Made by a program: the position numbers and the translations under genes. Of a stretch of 64,000 nucleotides of DNA, positions 25,534 to 35,298 are shown piece after piece. Source of the DNA: Janthinobacterium sp. (GTDB taxonomy: Bacteria; Pseudomonadota; Gammaproteobacteria; Burkholderiales; Chitinibacteraceae); contig JANYCY010000046.1 of assembly GCA_025360045.1 (NCBI GenBank), positions 62,001-126,000 of the forward strand. Reading direction: 5' to 3'. Under the pieces are notes generated by a model, which saw nothing but the letters and a program-made list of their open reading frames with translations, was not told the DNA's origin and did not search any database. How positions within the stretch are numbered: position 1 is the stretch's first letter; each line of letters opens with the position of its first letter.

Positions 25534-25938
25534 TTAGATAGCATACTGCTCCATGTGCTCAAGAATGTGTTTGGGGATATTTGGCCAACTAAACACACAA
25601 TTTTCATCCCATGATCTTGTGCCTGCCATACGCCCATCACTAAGCAGTTTATCTCGTAGGGCATCGTGCGGATAGATATACCATTTGCCATTTTGATTGA
25701 ACGCAATGTAGATGTCTTTTTCGCTGTATTTTTTGTCTATGGTGAGGCGACCTTTGAGTTGCACCTTAATGAAATTATTGCCATCTATGTGACAGGCGAT
25801 GAAATCTGCGCCTTGCCAATCGTCGTTGAGCCACATGCAATTAAAACCGTAGTCTGCTAACTCGGCAGCCACCTTTTGGAAATTGAAATTTTCCTTTTGG
25901 CGTGAATTCAGTTGTTCATATTGGATGCGCTGGAACAT
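25534..25938 (-). CDS. Hypothetical protein, possible PD-(D/E)XK-like fold (cassette 3)
   Basis: A 134-residue protein filling cassette 3. The central part, GADFIACHIDGNNFIKVQLK, has the D-x(n)-(E/Q)-x-K arrangement of PD-(D/E)XK nuclease-like proteins, followed by LTIDKKYSEKDIYIAF and YIYPHDALRDKL. That assignment is inference; the acidic residue is replaced by Gln, so activity is uncertain. The stop lies four bases from the attC R'' core and the ATG (25938) follows the upstream cassette junction by 20 bases, with GGAGG nearby on the + strand only. Unknown function. Confidence 0.65.
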   Translation of the reverse strand: MFQRIQYEQLNSRQKENFNFQKVAAELADYGFNCMWLNDDWQGADFIACHIDGNNFIKVQLKGRLTIDKKYSEKDIYIAFNQNGKWYIYPHDALRDKLLSDGRMAGTRSWDENCVFSWPNIPKHILEHMEQYAI

Positions 25939-25951
25939 GGAGGACCTTGAC

Positions 25952-26041
25952 TGCTAACGTCAAAATTAAGCAGCTGGCCCACGCTGCATTTAAACAAAAA
26001 GCCGCACGTTCCGGCCAGTCTGCTTGAATGACATGTTAGGC
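25952..26041 (-). other. attC site of cassette 2 (90 nt)
   Basis: - strand: R'' GCCTAAC (26041-26035), arm TCAAGCAGACTGGCC, loop, arm GGCCAGCTGCTTAATTTTGA, R' GTTAGCA (25958-25952). Differs from the 25164 site at only a handful of positions. Confidence 0.9.
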
Positions 26042-26259
26042 GTATTACCGCTGCACAATAAATAAAACCCCGCTTTTCGTAGCAAACAACAAGACTAAAT
26101 AAGTAAGCCACGAAAACGGAGCAAACGAATTAAAAGCGTATTAATAAACAGCGTAAACAGAAAACTGCAAAGCAGAATAAAAATATCAATACGATTGCAA
26201 CACAAACCGCCACCACAGCGTGCCAACTAAAAAATACAATAATTGGTAGCTGTGCCTAA
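25958..26259 (-). other. Integron cassette 2, no supported gene
   Basis: A 302-bp cassette, paralogous to cassette 4 (25170-25473, 304 bp): same length, same attC type and extended similarity, for example TTTGTGTTGCAATCGTATTG against TTTGTGTTGCAATCATATTG. The frame that encodes a hydrophobic peptide in cassette 4 is cut short here by TAA. It may be a non-coding or promoter-bearing cassette. Confidence 0.7.
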
Positions 26260-26319
26260 CGTAGAAGTGAGCGGCCTGCGCGGCTTTTCGCGCAGGTCCG
26301 CTCGACTGCCGGGTTAGCC
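26254..26319 (-). other. attC site of cassette 1
   Basis: - strand: R'' GGCTAAC (26319-26313), arms GCGGACCTGCGCG and CGCGCAGGCCGC, R' GTTAGGC (26260-26254). The stop codon of the cassette-1 gene is inside R''. Confidence 0.85.
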
Positions 26320-26889
26320 GTTGCGGCGGGCCAAGACATTTAGGGGCAGCCTTACGAGTGCGGATAGCAACGGGCGATTCGCCAAGAATGCCGCGATGGG
26401 TGGCGAGCAACGATAGTACAAGGAGATAAACGCTCTACCGATGGCACATACCTCCAGCGTTTCGTCACGGAAACGACGGAGAGCAATGACTTCAGGTGCA
26501 TAGAAATCGCCATAAACTGCGGTAGCGATGAAGCAGCCAAACTTCTTGTATGTCCCGCCACAGAATGGGCAAACTGACTTTTGCGGCTCTCCATGGTAGG
26601 TGATTATTCTCGGAACCATCTTCTTCCCGCAATGGGGACAAGTGGCCCGATCATCCGAGTGCCGATTTGAGTTCGAGTGGCTCGGGGACAGCGCTTTTGA
26701 CGTAATTGCAACAGCCGTAGCACGCGGCCCCTTCTTGCCTTGACCGGGCTCAAATGTCACTGCGTCGCCGTTGCTCGGAAGCTCGGCGCCCTTAACCTCT
26801 CGGACGTTGAAGTAATAGTCTTGGCCATCATCTCCGACGATGTATCCGTAGCCTTTCTCGCCGGAAAACCATTTGATCTTTCCTTGCAT
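26314..26889 (-). CDS. Cold-shock domain / zinc-knuckle / CFI-box protein (cassette 1)
   Basis: A 191-residue protein in the attI-proximal cassette, the position normally best expressed. Residues 1-65 form a cold-shock (OB-fold) domain (MQGKIKWFSGEKGYGYIVGD, with RNP1-like KGYGYI). Then CPHCGKK and CPFCGG make a likely four-Cys zinc site. The C-terminal ~75 residues (CFIATAVYGD, LRRFRDETL, YYRCSPPIA) match the CFI-box C-terminal domain found on many unrelated proteins. ATG 26889 has AAGGAG six bases upstream. Nucleic-acid binding with a membrane- or protein-anchoring tail is a reasonable guess; function is unknown. Confidence 0.8.
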   Translation of the reverse strand: MQGKIKWFSGEKGYGYIVGDDGQDYYFNVREVKGAELPSNGDAVTFEPGQGKKGPRATAVAITSKALSPSHSNSNRHSDDRATCPHCGKKMVPRIITYHGEPQKSVCPFCGGTYKKFGCFIATAVYGDFYAPEVIALRRFRDETLEVCAIGRAFISLYYRCSPPIAAFLANRPLLSALVRLPLNVLARRNG

Positions 26890-26911
26890 ATGCGCTCCTT
26901 GTAGATGCAAC

Positions 26912-26918
26912 GGCTAAC
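26912..26918 (-). other. attI core site
   Basis: GTTAGCC on the - strand is the first core-type site after the integrase gene and marks the left edge of attI. The attI region is within 26918-27059. The recombination point would lie between G and TT, immediately upstream of cassette 1's gene. Confidence 0.75.
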
Positions 26919-27026
26919 AATATGTAGACACCCTAAAACGGCAGAAAAACCGCCATCTATGGTGTATAAAAACGCTTAGCCCCTTGAGATGCCTTGCTGG
27001 GCGCAGCCTGATGTATTTTATGCTGT

Positions 27027-27032
27027 TATACT
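27027..27032 (+). promoter_or_regulatory. Putative intI -10 element with partial LexA-like site
   Basis: TATACT at 27027 lies 28 bases before the intI ATG. It overlaps CTGTTATACTACACCC (27023-27038), which keeps six of eight defining bases of a CTGT-N8-ACAG LexA box. SOS control of intI is known in vibrios and class 1 integrons; here it is only suggested. No clear -35 was found. Confidence 0.35.
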
Positions 27033-27059
27033 ACACCCGATTGAGCGGAGATTTCCACC

Positions 27060-28025
27060 ATGTCCGTGCTGTTGAATCAGGTTCGCGATCGATTGCGTAC
27101 ATTGCATTACAGTTTGCGTACCGAGCAGGCTTATCTGGATTGGATTAAGCGCTATATCCGTCATCATCAGTTGCGTCATCCACAAGAAATGGGGCAAAGC
27201 GAGATCGAGGCTTTCTTAACGCACTTGGCGGTCAATAGGCAGGTGTCTGCATCGACTCAGAATCAGGCCAAGTCAGCCCTGCTGTTTCTTTATCGTGAAG
27301 TGCTGCAAATTGACTTGCCCTGGCTAAAAGACGTGGTGAGCGCTAAGGCTAGCCAGCGCCTGCCGGTGGTATTAACGCCGAACGAGGTGCAGCAAATTTT
27401 GGCGCAACTGGATGGGGTGTGGTCGCTGGTGGGTCAGCTATTATATGGCACGGGTTTGCGGCTATTAGAGGGCTTACGTTTACGTGTTAAGGATGTTGAT
27501 TTTGCCCAGCATGAAATTGTGGTGCGCTCGGGCAAGGGCGATAAAGACCGCGTGACCATGCTACCCGCGAACATTGCCACCGCATTACAAGCACAAATTG
27601 CTGATGCAAAAGCACGGCATGACGCCGATTTAGCGCAAGGCTGGGGCGAGGTTTATCTGCCGTTCGCCCTCGCGCAAAAATACCCGAATGCCAATCGGGA
27701 GTGGGCTTGGCAATATATTTTCCCTTCGGCACAGCGCAGTGCTGATCCGCGCTCGGGGCTGATACGGCGGCATCATCTGGATGAAAAGGGTATGCAACGC
27801 GCCATGAAACAGGCGCTGCATGCTACGCGCATCCCCAAGCTGGCTACACCGCATACATTACGTCATTCTTTTGCTACCCATTTATTAGAGGCGGGTTACG
27901 ACATTCGCACCGTGCAGGAGCTGTTGGGGCACAGCGATGTGCGCACCACCATGATTTACACGCATGTTTTAAATCGTGGCGGTTTAGGTGTGCAAAGCCC
28001 GCTGGATCGGTACGGAGTTGCTTAA
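27060..28025 (+). CDS. intI: Integron integrase IntI
   Basis: A 321-residue tyrosine recombinase. Catalytic residues are intact: Arg134 (GTGLRLLEG), Lys159, His265 and Arg268 ([14 protein letters not shown]), His291 (GHSDV) and Tyr300 (MIYTHV). The insertion that separates integron integrases from other tyrosine recombinases is present around residues 215-250 ([24 protein letters not shown]). It diverges from the cassette array, which supports the assignment. It has no frameshift and looks active. It would bind attC as folded single-stranded DNA and recombine it at attI. Confidence 0.96.
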   Translation: MSVLLNQVRDRLRTLHYSLRTEQAYLDWIKRYIRHHQLRHPQEMGQSEIEAFLTHLAVNRQVSASTQNQAKSALLFLYREVLQIDLPWLKDVVSAKASQRLPVVLTPNEVQQILAQLDGVWSLVGQLLYGTGLRLLEGLRLRVKDVDFAQHEIVVRSGKGDKDRVTMLPANIATALQAQIADAKARHDADLAQGWGEVYLPFALAQKYPNANREWAWQYIFPSAQRSADPRSGLIRRHHLDEKGMQRAMKQALHATRIPKLATPHTLRHSFATHLLEAGYDIRTVQELLGHSDVRTTMIYTHVLNRGGLGVQSPLDRYGVA

Positions 28026-28043
28026 GAGAAAGGGGGGGTAATC

Positions 28044-28187
28044 AATCCTATCAACTTAATGATCTGCATTAGCTGGTAATGACAAGCATCGAATCATCGT
28101 AGGGCGGGTGCAAACAGTGTATTTATTGGCATCACACGCGGCTTGCACCCGCCCTACGAAAAGCACGGGGCTTAAGTTGATAGGATT
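28044..28187. mobile_element. 144-bp MITE-like element with nested inverted repeats
   Basis: Perfect 16-bp terminal inverted repeats AATCCTATCAACTTAA (28044-28059) and TTAAGTTGATAGGATT (28172-28187). Inside, CGTAGGGCGGGTGCAA (28098-28113) is mirrored by TTGCACCCGCCCTACG (28143-28158), the family A repeat. It lies 19 bases after intI. No coding capacity. Confidence 0.75.
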
Positions 28188-28288
28188 AGCAACATGGTAG
28201 CCCGGTATTGGCAGGCAAAAAAAGACGGCTTAACGATAAGAGGGTGTGGCCTCAGTATCATTAACCCGCCTTGCTGCCATTAATAGAA

Positions 28289-28358
28289 TGGCTTTATATC
28301 TTCAGCAGGTGTGGCTTTATATCATCAGCAAGTGTGGCTTTAATATAATCAGCAAGTG
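28289..28358. repeat. 23-24-bp tandem array (three units) across the phaB stop
   Basis: Three consecutive units of the form TGGCTTTATATCATCAGCAA followed by GTG (28289-28311, 28312-28334, 28335-28358). The last unit contains the phaB stop codon, so the final codons of phaB (CACACTTGCTGA on the - strand) occur three times in a row. Confidence 0.85.
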
Positions 28359-29083
28359 TGCTGACCACCATTAATGGCGATATTTGCGCCGGTCATAAAG
28401 CCAGATAAATCAGAAGCAAGGTAGCTGACTAAGCCCGCGATTTCTTCTGGTGTGCCAAGGCGGTTTACAGGAATGCCGGCAATAATCTTGTTGCGTACGT
28501 CTTCGGGTACGGCCATGACCATTTCGGTGGCGATATAGCCCGGTGAAATGGTATTAACAGTCACGCCTTTTTTTGCAACTTCTTGCGCCAAAGCCATACT
28601 AAAGCCGTGTACGCCTGCTTTTGCGGCCGAGTAGTTGGTTTGGCCAAACTGGCCTTTTTGCCCATTAATCGATGAGATATTAATGACACGGCCCCAGTTG
28701 CGCTCAACCATGGCGTCTAAGAATTGCTTAGATACATTAAATAGCGAGTTCAGATTGGTGCTAATCACGCTTTCCCAGTCAAGCTGCCCCATGCGCTTGA
28801 ACGTCGCGTCGCGGGTAATACCCGCGTTATTTACCAAGACATCAACAGGGCCGATTTCTTCGTTGATTTTTTCAGCCATGCGCACGCAAGCGTCAAAATC
28901 AGTCACATCACACTCATATGCGCTAAAGAGATAGCCGGATGCTTTCATGTCTGCAAGCCATTGCAGCTCACGGCCCGCCTTGGAGTAAGTTGCTACAACA
29001 TTAAAGCCGCTATCTGCGAGTGCTTTGCAAATAGCAGAACCGATACCACCCATGCCGCCGGTGACCAGTGCGATTTTCTTCAT
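28349..29083 (-). CDS. phaB: Acetoacetyl-CoA reductase PhaB
   Basis: NADPH-dependent reduction of acetoacetyl-CoA to (R)-3-hydroxybutyryl-CoA for polyhydroxybutyrate. The 244-residue SDR has the cofactor loop TGGMGGIG, NNAGITRDATFKRM, the catalytic Ser/Tyr/Lys in INISSINGQKGQFGQTNYSAAKAG, and the PhaB-type VATYSKAGRELQWLADMK. The family usually ends NGGQHM; here it ends NGGQHTC, with the last bases part of a tandem repeat. phaC and phaA are not in the window. Confidence 0.93.
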   Translation of the reverse strand: MKKIALVTGGMGGIGSAICKALADSGFNVVATYSKAGRELQWLADMKASGYLFSAYECDVTDFDACVRMAEKINEEIGPVDVLVNNAGITRDATFKRMGQLDWESVISTNLNSLFNVSKQFLDAMVERNWGRVINISSINGQKGQFGQTNYSAAKAGVHGFSMALAQEVAKKGVTVNTISPGYIATEMVMAVPEDVRNKIIAGIPVNRLGTPEEIAGLVSYLASDLSGFMTGANIAINGGQHTC

Positions 29084-29405
29084 AGATTTTTCCTTTCTTT
29101 GCTTGTGTGTGTGATTGCGTAAAACCCGTTAAAAATCTTACATTGTTTGTATGTATAAGCAAAGCATGTTTTTGCGTAAGGTATGTGTGAATTTTATTAC
29201 TAGTTATTAGTAGGTATAAAAGCAAGACTGTGCTGCATAAGCATTTGTATTTTATGAATATATCATTAAGCTGTTTTTGTACTGGTCTAGTGGTGTGAAT
29301 GTTTAGCTAAATTTTAATGTCTTAATCGATTTGCAAGTTTTATTGTAATATTTTGAAATTTATTGGCGTAATATTGCGCTGCACAAAATAAAGAAGGGGC
29401 TTGTT

Positions 29406-30269
29406 GTGGCTGTTGGCGTGATCTTAATGAGTGGTTGTTCGAGTGGAATTGGCTATGTCACCGCGCATGGGCTTAAAGCAAAAGGGTGGCGTGTTTTTGC
29501 AACAGCTCGTGCGTTTGCTGATGTAGAGCAGCTTAAAAATGAAGGTTTTGAAGCTTTGCAGTTGGATGTGGCCGATTCGGAGTCGATTCAAGCCTGTGTC
29601 GCCGCGTTGCTCAACAAAACCGGTGGACGCATAGATGCACTATTTAATAATGCAGGTTTTGCTGTGCCCGGTGCGGTGGAGGATTTAAGCCGAGAAGCGA
29701 TGCGCCATCAGTTTGAAACCAATGTATTTGGTGCTATCGAGCTGACCAATGCTGTTTTGCCCATTATGCGAAAGCAGGGGCATGGGCGAGTGATCTTTAA
29801 TGGCTCGGTGCTAGGATTTGCAGCCATGCCTTATCGCGGTGCTTATAATGCAAGTAAGTTTGCGTTAGAGGGATTTGCAGATACGCTGCGCCAAGAAATG
29901 ATGGGGAGCAATATTCATACGATTCTTTTGCAGCCCGGCCCTATTGCCAGCCGCTTTCGGGCCAATGCACAGCAGCAATTTATGCGTTGGATTTCTGCAG
30001 AACATAGCTTTCATCAGCCTTCTTATATTGCGATGCAAGCGCGGCTAGCTAAGATTGGCCCTGCTGCGCCATTTACTCTGCCCGCAGAGGCTGTACTGGC
30101 TGTTGTATTAAAAGCACTGACGGTTCGCCGCCCATCTGCTCGCTACCAAATAACCACCCCAACAAAAGTGTTCTGGCTGCTTAAAAAAATCTTACCAACC
30201 CGTGTACTGGATTATATTTTGTTAAAAGCATCGGGTGATGAGCCCGGATACAGCTATGGGCGAGAATAA
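29406..30269 (+). CDS. Short-chain dehydrogenase/reductase
   Basis: A 287-residue classical SDR: cofactor motif SGCSSGIG, FNNAGFAVPGAVED, catalytic Ser in FNGSVLG and Tyr/Lys in YNASKFALEG. The extended C-terminus (about 220-287) and the wide substrate region resemble retinol-dehydrogenase-like or lipid-acting SDRs; the substrate is unknown. The start is GTG 29406 with AAGGGG nine bases upstream. The intergenic 29084-29405 region contains promoters for this gene and divergent phaB but no further gene that I can see. Confidence 0.82.
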   Translation: MAVGVILMSGCSSGIGYVTAHGLKAKGWRVFATARAFADVEQLKNEGFEALQLDVADSESIQACVAALLNKTGGRIDALFNNAGFAVPGAVEDLSREAMRHQFETNVFGAIELTNAVLPIMRKQGHGRVIFNGSVLGFAAMPYRGAYNASKFALEGFADTLRQEMMGSNIHTILLQPGPIASRFRANAQQQFMRWISAEHSFHQPSYIAMQARLAKIGPAAPFTLPAEAVLAVVLKALTVRRPSARYQITTPTKVFWLLKKILPTRVLDYILLKASGDEPGYSYGRE

Positions 30270-30460
30270 ATGGCTGGTTATTTCTACCCTTGATTTTTAA
30301 TTTTCAGCACCAAAAGACTATTAATAGCTGCGAATAGCTTGTTTTTGCCGTGTTTAATGCTTAGTCAACCCTGTTTGGAGAGAAGAATGAATCTTTTTTT
30401 TGCTGGACGCACAAAGTCGCTCGCTTGTCGAGAATTGAGCCGCCTCTCCCTATCGGGTAA

Positions 30461-32143
<1,683 letters not shown>

Positions 32144-32220
32144 TTAGGGATCAGGGATCAGGGGTCAGGGGTCAGTAAAGTCTGATGCTTGGTGGTTCTG
32201 AATTGAATGCTTGCCCATGA

Positions 32221-32260
32221 GAAAATCGTCATCCCCGCCTACGTGGGAATGACGATTTTC
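32221..32260. repeat. Short palindromic repeat between pyrG and kdsA
   Basis: GAAAATCGTCATCCCCGCCT is followed by ACGTGGGAATGACGATTTTC; the two halves pair as a 17-18-bp hairpin. The CGTCATTCCC...GGGGATGACG style is a common dispersed repeat in many proteobacteria. The neighbouring GGGATCAGGGGTCAGGGGTC (about 32148-32174) is a short direct-repeat tract. Confidence 0.75.
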
Positions 32261-32322
32261 CAAAGATTTAGAATTGTTACCTGCTGCCGGACTCCTGATA
32301 CCTAATACCAAGAGAGCGAAAA

Positions 32323-33162
32323 ATGAAATTATGTGGTTTTGAAGTCGGTATCGATCAACCTTTCTTTTTGATCGCCGGCACTTGCGTGATTGAAAGCGAG
32401 CAAATGGCGCTGGATACCGCAGGCCAATTAAAAGAAATGACCGATGCATTGGGCATTCCTTTTATCTACAAATCAAGCTTTGATAAAGCTAATCGCAGCT
32501 CCGGCAAATCATTCCGTGGTTTAGGAATTGATGAAGGCCTGCGCATTTTATCTGAAGTTAAAAAACAAATTGGTGTACCGGTGATTACCGATGTGCATAC
32601 CGAAGCCGAAGCGCCGATTGTGGCCAGCGTGGTCGATGTATTGCAAACCCCCGCTTTTTTAGCGCGCCAAACTGATTTTATTCACGCCGTTTGTGCCACG
32701 GGTAAGCCGGTTAATATCAAGAAAGGCCAATTTATGGCCCCCGGCGATATGGTGAATGTAATTAATAAGGCGCGCGATGCTAATGGCGGGCTGGATAATC
32801 TAATGGTCTGTGAGCGCGGTGCATCATTTGGCTACAACACCTTGATTAGCGATATGCGTGGCTTAGCCATCATGCGCGAAACGGGTTGCCCAATTGTGTT
32901 TGATGCAACGCACTCGGTGCAACAGCCGGGCGGTCAAGGCGATCGTTCAGGTGGTCAGCGTGAATTTGTGCCGGTGTTGGCGCGTGCGGCAGTGGCGGCA
33001 GGGATTTCCGGCTTGTTTATGGAAACCCACCCAGATCCATCTAAAGCGCTTTCTGATGGCCCAAATGCTTGGCCTTTAGCTCGCATGAAAGAACTACTCA
33101 TTGTGTTGAAAGACCTTGATCGCGCAGTAAAAGGGCATCCTTTTATAGAGCATAGTTTGTAA
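32323..33162 (+). CDS. kdsA: 3-deoxy-8-phosphooctulonate synthase
   Basis: Condenses arabinose 5-phosphate with phosphoenolpyruvate to Kdo-8-phosphate for lipopolysaccharide core. The 279-residue TIM barrel has [22 protein letters not shown], the [10 protein letters not shown] segment, the [12 protein letters not shown] motif and [16 protein letters not shown]. The Asn in the NIKKGQ region rather than Cys at the metal position near the N-terminus is typical of metal-independent forms. Its last ~32 codons are duplicated downstream (see the copies at 33185 and 33320). Confidence 0.97.
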   Translation: MKLCGFEVGIDQPFFLIAGTCVIESEQMALDTAGQLKEMTDALGIPFIYKSSFDKANRSSGKSFRGLGIDEGLRILSEVKKQIGVPVITDVHTEAEAPIVASVVDVLQTPAFLARQTDFIHAVCATGKPVNIKKGQFMAPGDMVNVINKARDANGGLDNLMVCERGASFGYNTLISDMRGLAIMRETGCPIVFDATHSVQQPGGQGDRSGGQREFVPVLARAAVAAGISGLFMETHPDPSKALSDGPNAWPLARMKELLIVLKDLDRAVKGHPFIEHSL

Positions 33163-33184
33163 TATTGCTTGTTGATGACCAAGT

Positions 33185-33280
33185 GGTTTGCCTTTAGCTC
33201 TCATGAAAGAATTACTTATCGTATTGAAAGATCTTGATCGTGCAGTAAAAGGCCATCCTTTTATTGAACATAGTTTGTAA
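33185..33280 (+). repeat. Second copy of the kdsA 3' end (25-codon ORF)
   Basis: Bases 33185-33280 match 33067-33162 at a constant offset of 118. From ATG 33203 it reads [20 protein letters not shown] then IEHSL and a stop: identical to the KdsA C-terminus over 25 residues. The DNA differs at nine codons, all silent. No ribosome-binding site is obvious. Either a constrained peptide, or the tail of an older or foreign kdsA allele left after recombination. Confidence 0.85.
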
Positions 33281-33319
33281 TGTCACAAGCGATGGCGAAT
33301 ATATCCGTCATCGAAAAGA

Positions 33320-33397
33320 ATGAAATATTTGCTGATCGTACTCAAAGACAGCAACGGTGTACTTAGTGCACACTTCTTTATTGAACACTCGTTGTAA
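33320..33397 (+). repeat. Third, diverged copy of the kdsA 3' end (25-codon ORF)
   Basis: ATG 33320 to TAA 33397, same length as the second copy and 117 bases further on. It reads MKYLLIVLKDSNGVLSAHFF then IEHSL. The LLIVLKD and FIEHSL ends are kept while the middle has changed. Frame, start and stop are all preserved. AAAAGA precedes the ATG. Confidence 0.75.
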
Positions 33398-33472
33398 TAT
33401 TAAACGTGTAATTTAGTGTCGGAGTTCTCCGGCAAGCTAGTCTTCAGACCAACCCTCTATATAGGTGTTTGA

Positions 33473-34771
<1,299 letters not shown>

Positions 34772-34834
34772 TTGTTGGTGATCTGTTGGACTTAATTAGT
34801 CTTAAATTTGGCAGGTCATTAGAGTAATATACCG

Positions 34835-34862
34835 AACCGGAGCCATCAGGCTCCGGTTTTCT
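34835..34862 (+). terminator. Terminator after eno
   Basis: AACCGGAGCC / GGCTCCGGTT stem, ATCA loop, then TTTT. It lies between eno and ftsB, so ftsB either has its own promoter or depends on read-through. Confidence 0.88.
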
Positions 34863-34880
34863 TCTATATAGAATAAACTT

Positions 34881-35201
34881 ATGCGCCTTCTCGCTATTAT
34901 TTTTTCCATCATGATTGCTGCTTTGCAATGGCCACTTTGGGTGGGCAAGGGCAGCTGGCTACGTGTTTGGCAGCTAGACCATCAATTGGTCGAAAAAAAA
35001 CTTCAAAATGAAAAATTAAAAGAGCGCAATGATGCGCTTGATGCAGATGTACATGATTTAAAAACCGGCTCTGATGCCATTGAAGAGCGTGGGCGCAATG
35101 AATTGGGCATGATTCGCCAAGATGAAGTTTTCTTTCAAGTGCTCGATAAAGATCATCCTAGCATGACTGCGCCACCTGCCTCCGCTCCCGTCGGCAAGTA
35201 G
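34881..35201 (+). CDS. ftsB: Cell division protein FtsB
   Basis: A 106-residue bitopic divisome protein: a membrane segment at about 4-22, then a coiled coil ([20 protein letters not shown], about 32-75) and the ARNELGM-like motif ([17 protein letters not shown]) that contacts FtsL/FtsQ. The position right after eno is the standard location. It has a Pro/Ala-rich C-terminal tail. Confidence 0.93.
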   Translation: MRLLAIIFSIMIAALQWPLWVGKGSWLRVWQLDHQLVEKKLQNEKLKERNDALDADVHDLKTGSDAIEERGRNELGMIRQDEVFFQVLDKDHPSMTAPPASAPVGK

Positions 35202-35298
35202 TTCTCGGTAGCAGTACACCTCGCGTAAAATTTAATAAATTTGCTACTGTAATCATTGCCCCCGCTAAGATATAGTAAGGCCATTAGAAGGGGTGAAT

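Larger units (their letters stand above)
23188..28025. mobile_element. Chromobsomal integron: intI, attI and a cassette array
   Basis: The integrase gene (27060-28025, +) diverges from an array of cassettes that all read on the - strand. The first core site (attI) is GTTAGCC on the - strand at 26918-26912. Five attC sites with inverted R''/R' cores end cassettes 1-5 (boundaries near 26260, 25958, 25474, 25170 and 24703; sizes about 658, 302, 484, 304 and 467 bp). Two damaged attC sites (24380-24397, 24046-24112) and three further genes continue the array to about 23188, next to ettA. In four cases the gene's stop codon lies in or just beside the attC core, as is usual for cassettes. Confidence 0.9.

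Noticed and set aside
25908-26111. 67-codon frame on the - strand across an attC
   Set aside because: Mostly translates attC arms shared by all 90-nt sites; no independent support.
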